Positions 34,682 to 45,861 of a stretch of DNA of 64,000 nt are shown here, piece by piece (position 1 is the stretch's first letter; the number at the start of each line of letters is the position of its first letter). The stretch is taken from assembly GCA_003415625.1 (NCBI GenBank), contig PYIU01000003.1:5332001-5396000 (forward strand), in the 5' to 3' direction. Made by a program: the position numbers and the translations under genes. Under the pieces are notes generated by a model, which was not told the DNA's origin, made no database searches, and worked only from the letters and a program-made list of their open reading frames with translations. The DNA comes from Aquanectria penicillioides (Eukaryota; Ascomycota; Sordariomycetes; Hypocreales; Nectriaceae).

Positions 34682-36190
34682 TGGATGATTTTTTTTTTTT
34701 TTTAGAAAAAAAAAACCCCCCCTTCTTGGAGACAATCGAGTTTGATTGCTGGTTCTTGTCTCTCTGCGTTGTGGTCGTTGGGGTGAATATGCCCAACCAG
34801 AGTGCCGCCGACAGAGTCAAGCAGCGAGGAGGGAGCTGGCAAAGATAGGCACGTTTGGAAAACCTCTAGCTACCAAGAAAGATGATGTAACGCAAGAGGG
34901 AGAAAGGACTGAGATAAGACTTATAATATTTGCCTTAGCCTTCACAGTTGAGAATGAGTAAACAAACCCCCAGTCCTCAGCTGCAAGTCCCCATTCGGAA
35001 GCTAGCCAACATCTCCACAACTCCGCTTCCGCTTCCGCTAGTATTCTGCGTCTCCCATATCAATCAACCGTTGATGCGCCATCGTTCCCTTCTCATTCTT
35101 TTGCCCATTTTTAGTCAATCCAAGAGCACTCAAGGCAATCTCCGGGCTTAGACTGAACGTCACTGCAGTTCTGGCTCCCTGCTTCCCCACTAACTTGCTC
35201 AACTACCCCAGGCGTAGAAAATGAACCCGCCCGAATGGACTGATTGCCAGCCATTGGGGACTCCACGCCACGCGCTCGCCATGTTATTTCGCCGCGGTTT
35301 CCCTGGGTTTGTCGTGTTATCGAGATTCCGAGGGATCAGATCCCGTGGGGTCTACCACCCCGCGATTTCCTCGCAGCTGGACACCCCCAGCGCTGACCAT
35401 CGGCTGTCTTGTCCGTGTACGGTAATTAAAGCCTATGCCACTGGCACAAGTCCAGCCGGGAATTGCATCTGTGTGAGTCCATTATCGTGTTGTATTGCAT
35501 ATCATACCTGCCCATGCAGACATGATAACGAATTGCCAACATGATTGGCTTTGTGCTTTGTTGGTTCTACTTCCCAGAGGAAAAGCTGTCCCAGGTCATA
35601 TGACAGTCTTCAATTCCAGACAGTCTCAGCGTCCAGCATTCTATTGCCCAAATCTTGCCTAGCTAGTGTGCCAGAGTCATCCAATTCAGGCACTGGGTCA
35701 GCACCAAAGACAGACAGCTAGCCAACCTGGGGAGATACATGGCATATTGTGCGTGGGGCTCACCGTAGAAGCGGACCCTCTTATCGCCTTGGCTCTGCTA
35801 TGATGCCTCAACTCTACGTCTTTACTTCATGACTATTTTGACTAATTATATTTCTATTGAGCCTGTAAGAACGTCTACTTCCTTCTTCGAAAGGAATAAA
35901 ACAACAGAAAGTCATTTTTATCCCGCAGGCATGGCATGTGGTGAGTTCAGTGTTCGGTTTCGGCCCTCTCCGACGAGCCCAGCAAAAGCAACGTTTGACA
36001 AGTCGGAACCAGTTGTACACATGTTCCGATGTCGCGTTCCGATCACAGCGTAATTCCATGTCTGTAATATCTGATATCAAAGATTGTATTCAGCATTCTC
36101 TCATATTCTCTCATATTCTCTCATATTCTCTCATCATTTGAATTGTAACTTCAAAGAAATGTAAAGCAATCTAGCCTTCATCCTGGACAT
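34682..36190. other. Intergenic region, no gene seen
   Basis: Upstream region of the amine oxidase gene (begins with an A/T homopolymer at about 34687-34712) and 3' flank of the S9 peptidase gene. Holds a 10-base tandem repeat at 36095-36134. Confidence 0.45.
36095..36134. repeat. 10-base tandem repeat (TCATATTCTC), about 4 copies
   Basis: Three perfect units at 36101-36130 with partial units on both sides, ending 57 bases past the S9 peptidase stop codon. It lies in the likely 3' UTR. Confidence 0.85.
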
Positions 36191-38245
36191 TTACAACAGC
36201 GTTCGGCGCCACCACTTCTCTTCCTCCTCCAGCCACAACTTTGCATTCTTCGGCTTTGAAAACCCATGGCCTTCATCGGGGGCAATGATCAATTCTACAT
36301 CACCCCCCTTTGCCTTGATCGCATCCGCCATTTGCTCTGCCTGATCTATTGGGCACACTCTATCAAGCGCCCCATGTAGCAATAAAAGTGGTGATTCAAT
36401 CTGCCCAGCGTGATATAGTGGACTTCTCTCACGGCAAATCCTCTTCCGTTCTTCCTCGCTCGATCCCGGGGGCCATACCAAGTGAGAAGCATAGTCGGAC
36501 TCCAACTTGTGCGTAGAATCGTCAAGCCGTCCGATGTCACTGATACCAGAGAGGCAGACGCCAGCCCCGAACGTCTTTGGGTGTCGTGCTAGGCTCTGAA
36601 GGGTATTATAACCACCTGCACTGGTACCCGTGATTCCGACACCACCAGCCTTCACTTGACCATGGGCAACGAGATACTCTGCAAACTCTGCCCCATCATC
36701 TGTGTCAATCAGGCCCCAGTTTCCAAACAAGGCCTCTCGATACTTCTGCCCATGGCCACTCGATCCAGCGTGGTTTAACGCCAGCACGGCATATCCGCGC
36801 GAGGTAAAGTATTGAATTCGCAGGTTGAGCCCCGGACCCGTGTACGCAGTTGGCCCGCCATGGGCCACCATGATCAGAGGAGGAATGTCGCCTTCTGGTG
36901 CCTCATATTCTGGATTGTGGGGAGGCCATAGGAACCCATAGATCTTTCGGCTGGGGCTTCCCTGTGATGGAATGACTAATGACTCTGGGGTAGAGTAGAG
37001 GGAGCTCGGGAGCTCCTCTTCCGTAGACTTACGAATACTGGTTATGTCTCCCGTCCCTCCAATATCAATGCGATACAGCACTCGAGGAGAACATGCCCCT
37101 CCTCCGATGACGAGGAATGAAGAGTCATCTAAACGAGCCACTGCGTCTAACATGACTTCGGAAAGAATGGAACCATCTCCAATTGGTTTCCATGACCCTG
37201 TATCCAAATCGATAAGAACCAAAGTGGACACACCATATTTCACAGATGAAGCCACAATGAATTGGTTTGACAAGGGGGCGTACGTATGACTATTCATTGT
37301 CAGTTGATGTCATCTTTCCCAAGCCCTTGAAACAAGCTTACCTCCCCTGCATCCAACGAATCTCTGTGAATTCAGACTCGTCGAGATTTTCAACTCGGAT
37401 TTCCACCTGCTCGGCTCGTCCCGGTGGGATACGGAATAGTCGGCGATACCCATTGGCCTCTTTGCCAAAGAATAGAGAACCATCCGGGCCCCATCGAGGT
37501 TCAGCAACTCCCTCGCGATCCTTGCCAGCTACCAGACGAATATCGGATATTGATCCATCAGAGTGCCAAGTTGCCGAGCATAGCTTGGCGGCATCAAATG
37601 GTAGGTCTGGGTGATTCCACTCCAGCCAGGCTAATTTGGTCCCGTCCAGACTGAGTTCTGGAGTATAGTAGAAGTCCGCATCGTGAAGAATTCTCTTGAC
37701 CTCGCCAGTTTGGGTATTGATTGCCGCAATATAGTTGCGGACCCCCATAGGGGTGTCGATTTCATGGTCCTCTTGATTGGCGATGACCCAAGGATGCGCG
37801 GGGTGTGCATTGAAGTTTGAGTATCTCAGGTTCGGTCCAGAGGTGAGGGGCTTGACATCTTTCGAGTCTGGGTTCAGAATATGGACAGTGTTGTCCTTGT
37901 GAGAAAATATTATTCTGTCGTCGGACAGCACGGCGTATGGTACTCCACCGTACTCATAAACGGTGTTATGGGCACTATACTCCTCGGGCAAGACATCTTT
38001 CAAGCCATCCTTGGTGATTTCTATGATAGAAACACCGCCATTTTCCCTGCTCTCAGTGTAGAAAGCTCGTCCGGATTTTGCCTGTATACTCGTTAGTCCC
38101 AGCCAGCTAACGGAGGAATTGTGGAAGTGAGGGGGTCCAGGACACTAGAGCGAGGTGAAGAGAGCTTCCGACTCTTAGAAACGACAGTATCGGTGGAAAT
38201 TGGAGACTCCCAAAAGCCGTATTGGCAAGTTTTCTTAGGTGTCAT
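36191..38245 (-). CDS. S9-family serine peptidase (prolyl oligopeptidase / acylaminoacyl-peptidase type)
   Basis: Beta-propeller plus alpha/beta-hydrolase peptidase acting on short peptides. Exons 38112-38245, 37342-38088 and 36191-37289 total 660 codons (659 residues). Propeller repeats cover about residues 30-370 (for example TPELSLDGTKLAWLEWNHP, PRWGPDGSLFF). The C-terminal peptidase domain has the nucleophile in GTSAGGYN (Ser about 517), Asp in HGALDRVCPIDQ and His in DEGHGFSK. No signal peptide, so cytosolic. Start at 38245 (MTPKKTCQYGFWESPI) is the first ATG of the frame; the conserved WESPI block follows at once. The first intron has a less usual GTTAGC donor, so that junction is the least certain. 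Confidence 0.92.
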
Positions 38246-38672
38246 TATTGGGGCGATAAATCGTGATGGCTCCACGCCGTCGACCAGTCCCCAAGCAAGG
38301 ATGGCTGAGGGACTTGTTTATCGAGCCAAAAAAAAAAAAAAAAAAAAAAAAACCTGGAGCTCTCCGTGGATGGATCAGCAACACAAAATAGTGTCCAGAG
38401 ATGGATCGCAGGGGCCTTGGAAATTACCTAGCGTGGTAAAAGGTTGGATGGAGGATTGGGCGTTCGATGGTGCAGATGCTAGAATACAGCTGATCTTTGC
38501 CCCTCAATGACCCCTCAGGGTTGGCCTCCGAAGTACAGAACGACATTGCAATGTTCTAGTGGGGTTCCAGCGCTCTTGGTAAGCAGTGGATTTGTTCAGC
38601 CTAGCGGACGCAGCACCTCGGTACCTAACCTCTTACATCAGTGTGTCACCATGATCACCTCATGCTTCCGAC
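38246..38672. promoter_or_regulatory. Divergent upstream region between S9 peptidase and S33-type hydrolase
   Basis: 427 bases between divergent start codons, with an A-only run of about 24 at 38329-38352. The run is in the region where either promoter would lie. Shared regulation is an inference from arrangement only. Confidence 0.45.
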
Positions 38673-40721
38673 ATGGCCAGCCAATTGGCAAACGCGCTCT
38701 CGCTTCTCTCTCCCTCTGAGCAGAGAGAACTCATATCAAGCATGGAGAAAGCATCCATCCCGCGTTGGACCAGGCCTCGACGTCCACCCAGGTCTTGGAC
38801 GCCGACAGTGTTGTGTCTGACGGGACTCGTCATTGTTGTTGTTAGACTTTACCAGCTTCAATACCTCCCGACCATCCGCCGCCATTCGTGTCATCACCAA
38901 CATTCGTACATCGAGGGCCCCTACGGCAGATTCCCAAGGGACAATGACCCTTTTCACTTCATTCCATGCACCAACAAAACTCTCCCGCCAGACCTTGGTG
39001 ACTCTGGGCCCGAGCAAAGCTGGGAGGCGTTGTACGACCCGAACCCAGACAATTGGAGCTGGGTAAATGGCAGCCTGGATGGCGCGGGCTACGATGATCC
39101 GTACGCTGGCCGGGGGATTTTCCTCTGTGGTTACATAGATGTCCCTCTCGACTACACCAACATATCCGACAGACGTATTGCTCGGCTTGCTGTAACCAAG
39201 CTCCAAGTATCCGGCCTCGACGGTGGCCATGGCACATCTCCTCCAGGCTCTGGACGCAAGAGTGAAAGGACAATCGTCATCGAGCCAGGTGGTCCCGGTG
39301 GTAGCGGCACTTCTTATGCTTGGCGCGGTGCTGAATTTGTCACGAGTCGATTGAGCGACAGCAAATTCGATGTTCTGGGGTGGGATCCTCGAGGCGTCAA
39401 TGTCTCCCTCCCAGCGATATCATGTTTCCCCTACAACTCCGATAGGGACCGCTGGTCTCAGATTTCCAACCTATATCGTGAGGTCTCCTCATCCTCCACC
39501 TCACAGTTGGAGGTAGTCGATGCTCTAAATGAAGCCATCATGCATGCTTGCTGGAAGAAGTATGGAGACCTCCCACGATTCCTCTCTACGGCATTCGTTG
39601 CGCGCGATTTGGAAGAAATCCGACAAGCATTGGATGAAGATGAGTTGACTGGATACCTCGTCAGCTACGGAACGGGAATCGGTCAGACCTATGCCAATAT
39701 GTTTCCCAACAGCGTGGGTCGTATTATTCTAGATGGCACCGAGTATGTGAGAGACCACCGATTGCTTGGAGGTTTCGGCTGGGCCGCTCTCGACAATTCT
39801 ACAGATGCATGGAGGGATGGATTCATTGGAGAGTGCATCAATGCTGGGCCTGATCATTGCGCACTTGCCAAGCCAAAAAACGGACACCTTGTCACTGCAA
39901 AGGACCTTGAACTGCGCTTGGATACGCTGGTGACTTCCTTGATTGAGAGACCCATTCCTGGATACACTGATTCCAGCGGGCCTTCGATTATAACATACTC
40001 AGCCTTCGTTGGGATCATATATCAGTCTCTGTACAACGCCCAAAGCTGGCCAGCCCTTGCGCAGATGTTGTACGAGCTTGAAAGCGGCAATTCAACCCTC
40101 GCAGCTGCGTTCTTGGAACAGCACTCATGGGAGTACGATCCAACGGTACCGGGTCCCCCCCGACGTCCTTCTTCGGATGAGCTGCTTCGACTTGTTATCT
40201 GTTCCGACTCATATGATGATCCCCTTCCTCCAGGCGGCCTGAAATGGTGGGACTCTCTCTGGACCGACATGATCGACAAGTCTTGGATCGCCGGCAACCC
40301 GCGCTTCCTAGCCGTGTTCCCCTGTCGCCATTTTACCAAGTACTGGCCTCAGCCAGCGGAGGTCTACAGAGGTGATTTGAACAACACACTCCGTCACCCC
40401 GTCTTGTTGATTGCTGAGACGTATGACCCGGCAACCCCACTACGCAATGGGAGAAGGCTGCTGACGGAAATGGGCGACAACGCACGCCTCATTGCTCACC
40501 ATGGCTATGGCCATTCGTCGAGGGATACATCAAATTGCACGGATTCGATTGCAAAAGCTTTTATTCTTAACGGAAAGTTACCTGAAAAGCCCGAGACTGC
40601 TTGTTTTGCGGACCAGAAACCTTACCTGTATAATGTGGACGAGAACAAGGTAGCTGCAGCCACAGAGGGGAATTGGGATCCTATCAAGGAGTGGGTCAAG
40701 CATACCCGCTATGTATTCTGA
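38673..40721 (+). CDS. Membrane-anchored alpha/beta hydrolase, S33 / tripeptidyl-aminopeptidase-like
   Basis: Exopeptidase-type hydrolase with an N-terminal membrane anchor. Single exon of 682 residues. TM segment at about residues 45-65 (TVLCLTGLVIVVVRLY) after a basic stretch RWTRPRRPPR, so type II with the enzyme outside the cytosol; several sequons (NKT, NWSW, NIS, NVS) agree. Oxyanion segment PGGPGGSGTSY, nucleophile Ser about residue 331 in LVSYGTGIGQ, followed by GRIILDG; Asp in YDPATPLRNGRR and His in HHGYGHSS near the end, as in the C-terminal TAP domain. Start could instead be Met at 38742 (MEKASIPRW). Two peptidase genes sit head to head here (this and the S9 gene). Confidence 0.88.
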   Translation: MASQLANALSLLSPSEQRELISSMEKASIPRWTRPRRPPRSWTPTVLCLTGLVIVVVRLYQLQYLPTIRRHSCHHQHSYIEGPYGRFPRDNDPFHFIPCTNKTLPPDLGDSGPEQSWEALYDPNPDNWSWVNGSLDGAGYDDPYAGRGIFLCGYIDVPLDYTNISDRRIARLAVTKLQVSGLDGGHGTSPPGSGRKSERTIVIEPGGPGGSGTSYAWRGAEFVTSRLSDSKFDVLGWDPRGVNVSLPAISCFPYNSDRDRWSQISNLYREVSSSSTSQLEVVDALNEAIMHACWKKYGDLPRFLSTAFVARDLEEIRQALDEDELTGYLVSYGTGIGQTYANMFPNSVGRIILDGTEYVRDHRLLGGFGWAALDNSTDAWRDGFIGECINAGPDHCALAKPKNGHLVTAKDLELRLDTLVTSLIERPIPGYTDSSGPSIITYSAFVGIIYQSLYNAQSWPALAQMLYELESGNSTLAAAFLEQHSWEYDPTVPGPPRRPSSDELLRLVICSDSYDDPLPPGGLKWWDSLWTDMIDKSWIAGNPRFLAVFPCRHFTKYWPQPAEVYRGDLNNTLRHPVLLIAETYDPATPLRNGRRLLTEMGDNARLIAHHGYGHSSRDTSNCTDSIAKAFILNGKLPEKPETACFADQKPYLYNVDENKVAAATEGNWDPIKEWVKHTRYVF

Positions 40722-40854
40722 TAAACAGTATTACTGAGTATTCATATTCTTGCATAATTCATTGCCGCTTAGTTTTCATCTTGATAAATATTACAGTGAA
40801 ATCATGAAACTATGGTAATCGCAGGTCTCAAACAACTGTGCCTCGGGATGATCG

Positions 40855-41803
40855 TCAGTTCATCAATCCCGCAGCCAATGCGATAGCGCCCAGAGTCAAT
40901 GCCCAGGCTATGCCCTCTATCTGAAGCCCAGAGCTTGAGTTATGTGGCAGGCTCGATACTGCTGATGCCGTGTTTGTAGCCCCAAGAGTTGTTGCCGTTG
41001 TCGTTTCCGTTGTTTTCGTCGCCGTCGTTTTCGTCGGCTGCATTGATGTTTCTTCAGATTCCGTAGAATTCTTCGTCAAACATTTTGTCATCGGGTCCGA
41101 ATCGCCTCTGCATTTGGCTATGCACGCGTCCAGTTCTGTCCCCTTTCTGCGCGGATAGGGCACATACGGCGCGATGAACTCCGTTTGGCAGTCTTGCACA
41201 CACGGGACTGCACTACAGGGCACCGTGAGCAAAGCGTTCTCTATGCCGTAGTCGCCTGACTTGTACGCGAACTCGGACCAGTTGCCCGTTGCTCCCGTCA
41301 AATTGAAAGTCGTGGCTGAAAACGCCGAAAACGTCGGTTGAAAGCTGGTAATGTTGCCGTTTGCCTGCGGGGTGAAGAGCATGTAGTCTAGGCTGTATGG
41401 GTATCCGTCTGGGAATGAGGCTTTGGGGATGGTGGTTTGGAAGCTTGTCAAGTTTGTTGATACACAGCCTTCAAGATAACCTGGTAGCGACACGTTAGAA
41501 ACGCAAAACGCCAACAAGTCTGACTTTGGGTGGGGAAATACAATAATCGCGCCATATGACTATTTGTCCTGGTCGGTCATTCCTGGGACCGTATGTTGGA
41601 TCGCTCATGAGAAAGACCCTAATAAAGTCCATGTTGCAGTCTCCGGGCCCCGTACAGTCAGGGTTGGGCCATGAAGCCGCCGACAGGTTGACCGAGATGG
41701 CGACGGGTTCCCCTGCTTGGATAACATCTGGTGTGGTGAAAACGTCGTGCGTGTCCAGTGCAATACCGAGGCTAGCAAGCCCCAATATCACAAGCGGGCG
41801 CAT
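40855..41803 (-). CDS. Secreted GPI-anchored Cys-rich protein
   Basis: Unrecognised fungal surface protein, 295 residues. Exons 41542-41803 and 40855-41480 with a 61-base intron. Signal peptide MRPLVILGLASLGIAL, then a beta-rich domain with conserved-looking Cys (NPDCTGPGDCNMDF; AVPCVQDCQTEF; DACIAKCRGD), five or more N-glycosylation sequons, a Thr-rich stalk and a hydrophobic end (GIAWALTLGAIALAAGLMN) after small residues, fitting a GPI signal. A 45-residue upstream extension of the frame to 41938 is open but would bury the signal peptide, so I start at 41803. Plasma membrane or wall is expected. Confidence 0.8.
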
Positions 41804-42752
41804 TTCGAGGGCGAAGCCGGTGGTGACAGCGCTCACGGCGACTCTGCGATCTGAGGTGGATGTTGAGGGAAATGCACTAAGGGCTGCCGTTGACCTGCGT
41901 ACTTGCGGCACAACTTGACTCGGAACTGGCAGAATCATTCATAATGGAGAAATGGTGCCAGTTTAATAGCAAGGGATCAATTGAATGCAAGCTGGGCCTC
42001 TCCATACGCTAACCGCCTAGAGACCCATGTTCTCGAATCCTATGGTTACAACCACCACCAGATCCTTGTTCCCACTCGCCTCACCAAGACTGAGCTTACC
42101 CTCTTAGAGTTTGCAGTCAACAACAATTACCATCAACCGCCAGAAATTCATCATAATTCTCTAAACTTATACAAGCATTATCTCTAAATATTCATCTTAA
42201 TGAGGGAAGGGGGGATGAAGTGGGGGAGGGAAGCTTCCCCTCAAAACAACAATCAAATCAATTTCAAATCAGATAACGAATGACGACACCAGGCGCTGGA
42301 GTAGTGAGATGAAGGCGTGATGCAGGTACCGATCAATGGAAGCATCAAATACGTCATTAGCCATGTGGTGGATACTTTTACCTCGTGGTATTGTTCTAAA
42401 AATGTAGTAGTGATGAGTCTCGTGACGTTGGGAGTTGGCTGAAGTAGTCGCATGTCAAGATCAAAACCACCTGACCCACATGCCGTGATACTTTACCGCC
42501 ACCCACACAGGTCACGTACTGATTGGGAGATAATCAGGCGCGAAATGTACTCACCAGGAAGACTAAAAGTAAGGCACTTTCGCTTGAAAATGACCGTTCA
42601 AAAGTGGATTCTTGAGACGTAAAGTCGTCAAGAATGACCTATTCGCTTGGTTATGAGGAAAGAGAGATTGAACAGAAATCATTAGTGTCATAAGATACAG
42701 ATATGTACAGCTTGCACCACTTTATATACAGAGCACCCTGCCACCCCAAATG
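41804..42752. other. Intergenic region, no gene seen
   Basis: Upstream of the GPI protein gene and downstream of the acidic orphan gene. AT-rich, short frames only. Confidence 0.5.
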
Positions 42753-44084
42753 CTAATCAAGCCGTCTCTTGCACCCAGTCCGTCTCCGCGAGGAGTCAGT
42801 CATGGGCTTCTGGATCTTGCTAAGCGCTTCATCGGGACTTCGTCGGATCTCCTTCAAGGAGGTGCCTTCGCGGCGGAATGCAAAGTGGTGTTTCGGTGAG
42901 GGCGAAGGTGAGCGTCGGTGTGGGGAGGGCATCCTCCTAGACGCAACGGACTTATACTCAATATAGCAGGATGCGATAGTTTCTTGTCGGGGGGTAGGAG
43001 TCTCGGAACTCGGGGTATCGTTACTGAAATCGAACGCGTCGAAAGCATCTTCGGGAAATTGAGCAGCAGGAAAATCATCGTCGAGATCCTCATCAACACT
43101 ATCGTGAACGTGATCTTCGTCATTGGCCTCATCCAGCGACGACGGGCTCTCAGCGCAGTCGAATACCGAGGCGACGGCACCGTCGCCATCATCCGACTGC
43201 GAGGTCTCGTCGTCGTCGCGGATGTGTGGCCGGGTCAAGCTAGGAACAAATGGTCCTGACTCGGACCCAGAGAATGACATTGATCGCGAGGGGGGGTTAG
43301 ATGGATATCCGTGAGACTCCAGATCGGCTGCAAGTGAAGATGGAGTACTCTCTTCTGGTGTAGCATCAGAATTAGGAGGCGAGAGGGGGGCCTCAACCAC
43401 ACGGCAAGGCCGAATATTGGTATGAATAGAAAGAGGTTCTTTGGTCATGACGAGCTCGTCGTCGCCTAAGAAACTAGTAATGGGGGCATCATCGACGCTG
43501 CTGGCCGAAGTGCTTTCTGTCTTGACGCTAAACGTCTCGGAGAAAGAGGAGGAAGAGACGGAGACGGTGTCATGTCGGTCAAGGTAGTTTTCAGGGAGGT
43601 AGCTTGCGAAATACCGAACGATGGAGTCGAAGGACTTCGTCCGGAAGAGTTGGAGAGCGTATTGCCAGTGTTCCGAGTCCATGAGTTTGGGGTTAGCGAT
43701 GATCTCAACAGCCAGCGACTCGAGCGATTCGTGGAGCTCGGTGAGCCGCTGGCGTTGGCGGTCAGCCATCAAGCGATGAAACTCATCGGGGGTCTCGGCG
43801 TCTCGAGATATTTCGTAGACGTCGTGGTGGAAGGCCTCGGGGTCCTGGAGGGTAAAGGTGAAGGTGTTATATTGGTCGTGGAGTTTGGTAAAGAGGTCAT
43901 CCCTCTTCATGCCGAATTTCCAGGCCGGCCAAGACCAGCCTGGGTCGTCCATGTCGAGGTCACTGTCGTATGGGGGAGGTGGATAACGGAATCGTGATTG
44001 TTCGGGGGAGAGGGGGTTGTAGGGGATAGCCCAGTCTAATGCACCGCGTTTTGGTTTGTTGTATGCTCTAGTGAGCCGTTCGAT
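42753..44084 (-). CDS. Acidic orphan protein, 5' end uncertain
   Basis: Unrecognised fungal protein, 399 residues from the ATG at 43952 (MDDPGWSWPAWKF). The frame is open further upstream to 44084, where it follows a TATAG acceptor-like sequence, and translates to a convincing N-terminal block (NKPKRGALDWAIPYNPL, PPPPYDSDLD); an upstream exon with the real start is therefore likely but I could not place its donor. Another frame at 44085-44315 may contain it. Residues about 1-130 are helical and conserved-looking (KLHDQYNTFTF, ADRQRQRLTELHESLE); 130-370 is acidic, Ser-rich and disordered; the end is basic (SRRRTGCKRRLD), perhaps nuclear. Stop at 42753-42755. Confidence 0.7.
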   Translation of the reverse strand: MERLTRAYNKPKRGALDWAIPYNPLSPEQSRFRYPPPPYDSDLDMDDPGWSWPAWKFGMKRDDLFTKLHDQYNTFTFTLQDPEAFHHDVYEISRDAETPDEFHRLMADRQRQRLTELHESLESLAVEIIANPKLMDSEHWQYALQLFRTKSFDSIVRYFASYLPENYLDRHDTVSVSSSSFSETFSVKTESTSASSVDDAPITSFLGDDELVMTKEPLSIHTNIRPCRVVEAPLSPPNSDATPEESTPSSLAADLESHGYPSNPPSRSMSFSGSESGPFVPSLTRPHIRDDDETSQSDDGDGAVASVFDCAESPSSLDEANDEDHVHDSVDEDLDDDFPAAQFPEDAFDAFDFSNDTPSSETPTPRQETIASCYIEYKSVASRRMPSPHRRSPSPSPKHHFAFRREGTSLKEIRRSPDEALSKIQKPMTDSSRRRTGCKRRLD

Positions 44085-45382
44085 CTATATCATGGCCATG
44101 GCGAAATAGGGGGGGGTTGCAAGTCTCAGCAGTTGGGAGAGAGCTGAAGCGTGCGGTTGATGGGGAGTGCTTGGGCGGGCTTTGGTGCGGGCTTGGGCGG
44201 TTCGTGGGCAGAAGGGAACTTTCGGTGGGCGTGGTGACGGTGTCGAGAACAGGAGCACTGGTGGTTTGGGGTGCGCCGACTAGCAACATAATTCGGAGCG
44301 TGTTCGCCCCCACCTGAAGGGCAGCAGTTTTCGCCTCAGGCAGAAATTGTGGCACCAGGAAGGGGTTTTAATTGGGTGCATGGTTGAGAGTTCGGGCACG
44401 CGAGACTGCAAATGCATCACTCCGCCACTCGTCCAATCCAATCAAATCCATGCTGAAAACCCAGTCACCCAATCACTGCGTTACAGGTGGGCCAACTTTG
44501 ATATGTCAACACCCACCTGCCACAGCCAAGGTGCAAGGGGCTCCACAGGGTTCCACTTGCTGACCCATTGTGCATAAGTGGATTATTTGCCATGGTCTCA
44601 GCGGTGATGATGAACGGACGTGCGGGCGTCTGAATCTCCAATGCCCGATGAACGACGCAGCCCGCACCCAAAGGCCGAAGCCGGCGAATGGAGAAGTCTA
44701 TAGAAACATTACAACCCATCCTTTCATTAGGCCAAAACAGTGATTCATTGTTTTGTATTTTATAGTATTTTTTCTTCTTCAAAATTCAGAGATGATAGAA
44801 AGCTTTTATGTACATCATCCCCTTCCCATGTCTCTAGTTTTAGCACATGTGTCCTTCGCTTCTTGAATCCATCACCGGCTAGGCTGACATTCGTTGCCTT
44901 GTAATTGTGTACGTGTGTGTGTGCTCGCGGGCTGCCCTCAGTCTCACACTCGTCCCACAGATCACGAAAGAACTGACAGCCGGATTTGCCAGCTGAGCAA
45001 GGGGGGTGGCCAGGTTCAGGCTATGTGGGCCAAATCTGACTTAGCGGCGTTGCCATTTTAAATATCCTCCGCCATGGCTGCTTACTCCGTAATCCAGCTT
45101 GAAACGGTGAGACAAGCCGTCCAAAATGGAACCAGCGTGCCAGCTGAAGCTCCGTGGCGCGCAGAGAAGCAGCCAAACAATGAACCCACGTCCAGAGTGA
45201 ATCTCCAGTTTCTCATCCTCCTCCAATAGCATTATGGCCCATCAATCTTCATTCTTGATGTAGACAAAATTACTTGATAGACTTGGCGCAACGTCAAACA
45301 GCATTTCTCATCCTAGCGCAGACTTTGGATTCGTCGCCCAGTTCTTGATGTCAGACTCGGAGCGCTGCATCCCGGCAATAAA
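44085..45382. other. Intergenic region before tRNA-Leu
   Basis: Probably contains the missing 5' exon of the acidic orphan gene in 44085-44360. From 44400 to 45382 no gene is seen. A GTGTGTGTGT run lies near 44911-44922. Confidence 0.45.
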
Positions 45383-45495
45383 GGTCAGATGGCCGAGTGG
45401 TCTAAGGCGACGGTCTCAAGCATTCAGTGCTTCACAGCTTAAACAGCAGTGTTCCGTTCACGAAAGTGGCCGGGGTTCGAATCCCCGTCTGGCCA
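45383..45495 (+). tRNA. tRNA-Leu(CAA) with intron
   Basis: Acceptor arms GGTCAGA (45383-45389) and TCTGGCC (45488-45494) pair with one G-T wobble, followed by discriminator A. D-arm GCCGAGTGGTCTAAGGC and T-arm CGGGGTTCGAATCCCCG are canonical (A and B boxes). Anticodon CAA at 45417-45419, flanked by CT and G, with an intron of about 31 bases starting at 45421, at the same place as in yeast tRNA-Leu(CAA). Long variable arm (CACGAAAGTG) typical of class II tRNAs. The T31-T39 pair is a mismatch under this folding. Confidence 0.93.
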
Positions 45496-45861
45496 GTCTT
45501 TTTGGATTGCGGAAGCTTTTTTTCGTTTTTGGTGGGGCAGGCAGTTCTTTGTGCTGCCTACTTAGCTAGCTAGGTACCACAACAACAACAGCTGCTGTTG
45601 TTACTGCTTGCTGGCTGCTCCGCCGTTGGTTGGTTGGTCGGTTGATTGATGATCGCTTGCTTGACAGCAAAGTGAACAAGGATATATAATCAGGCAAGAC
45701 TGAGTCATCCATCCATCCATCATCATCTTCTGCATGACGCATAAATCTATAAATCCAGAGTATGCCTGCTAGAGCATCCATTCATATATTACGGAAGTCA
45801 ACCAACAGTACCATTCATTTTGGATGCTTATTTATGCCTCTGTGACCCGACCCCCCACCTC
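45496..45861. other. Spacer between tRNA-Leu and the synthetase pseudogene
   Basis: Starts with a T-run terminator at about 45497-45521 (ctttttgg, then a run of six T). An imperfect palindrome AACAACAGCTGCTGTTGTT is at about 45584-45602. No gene seen. Confidence 0.5.
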
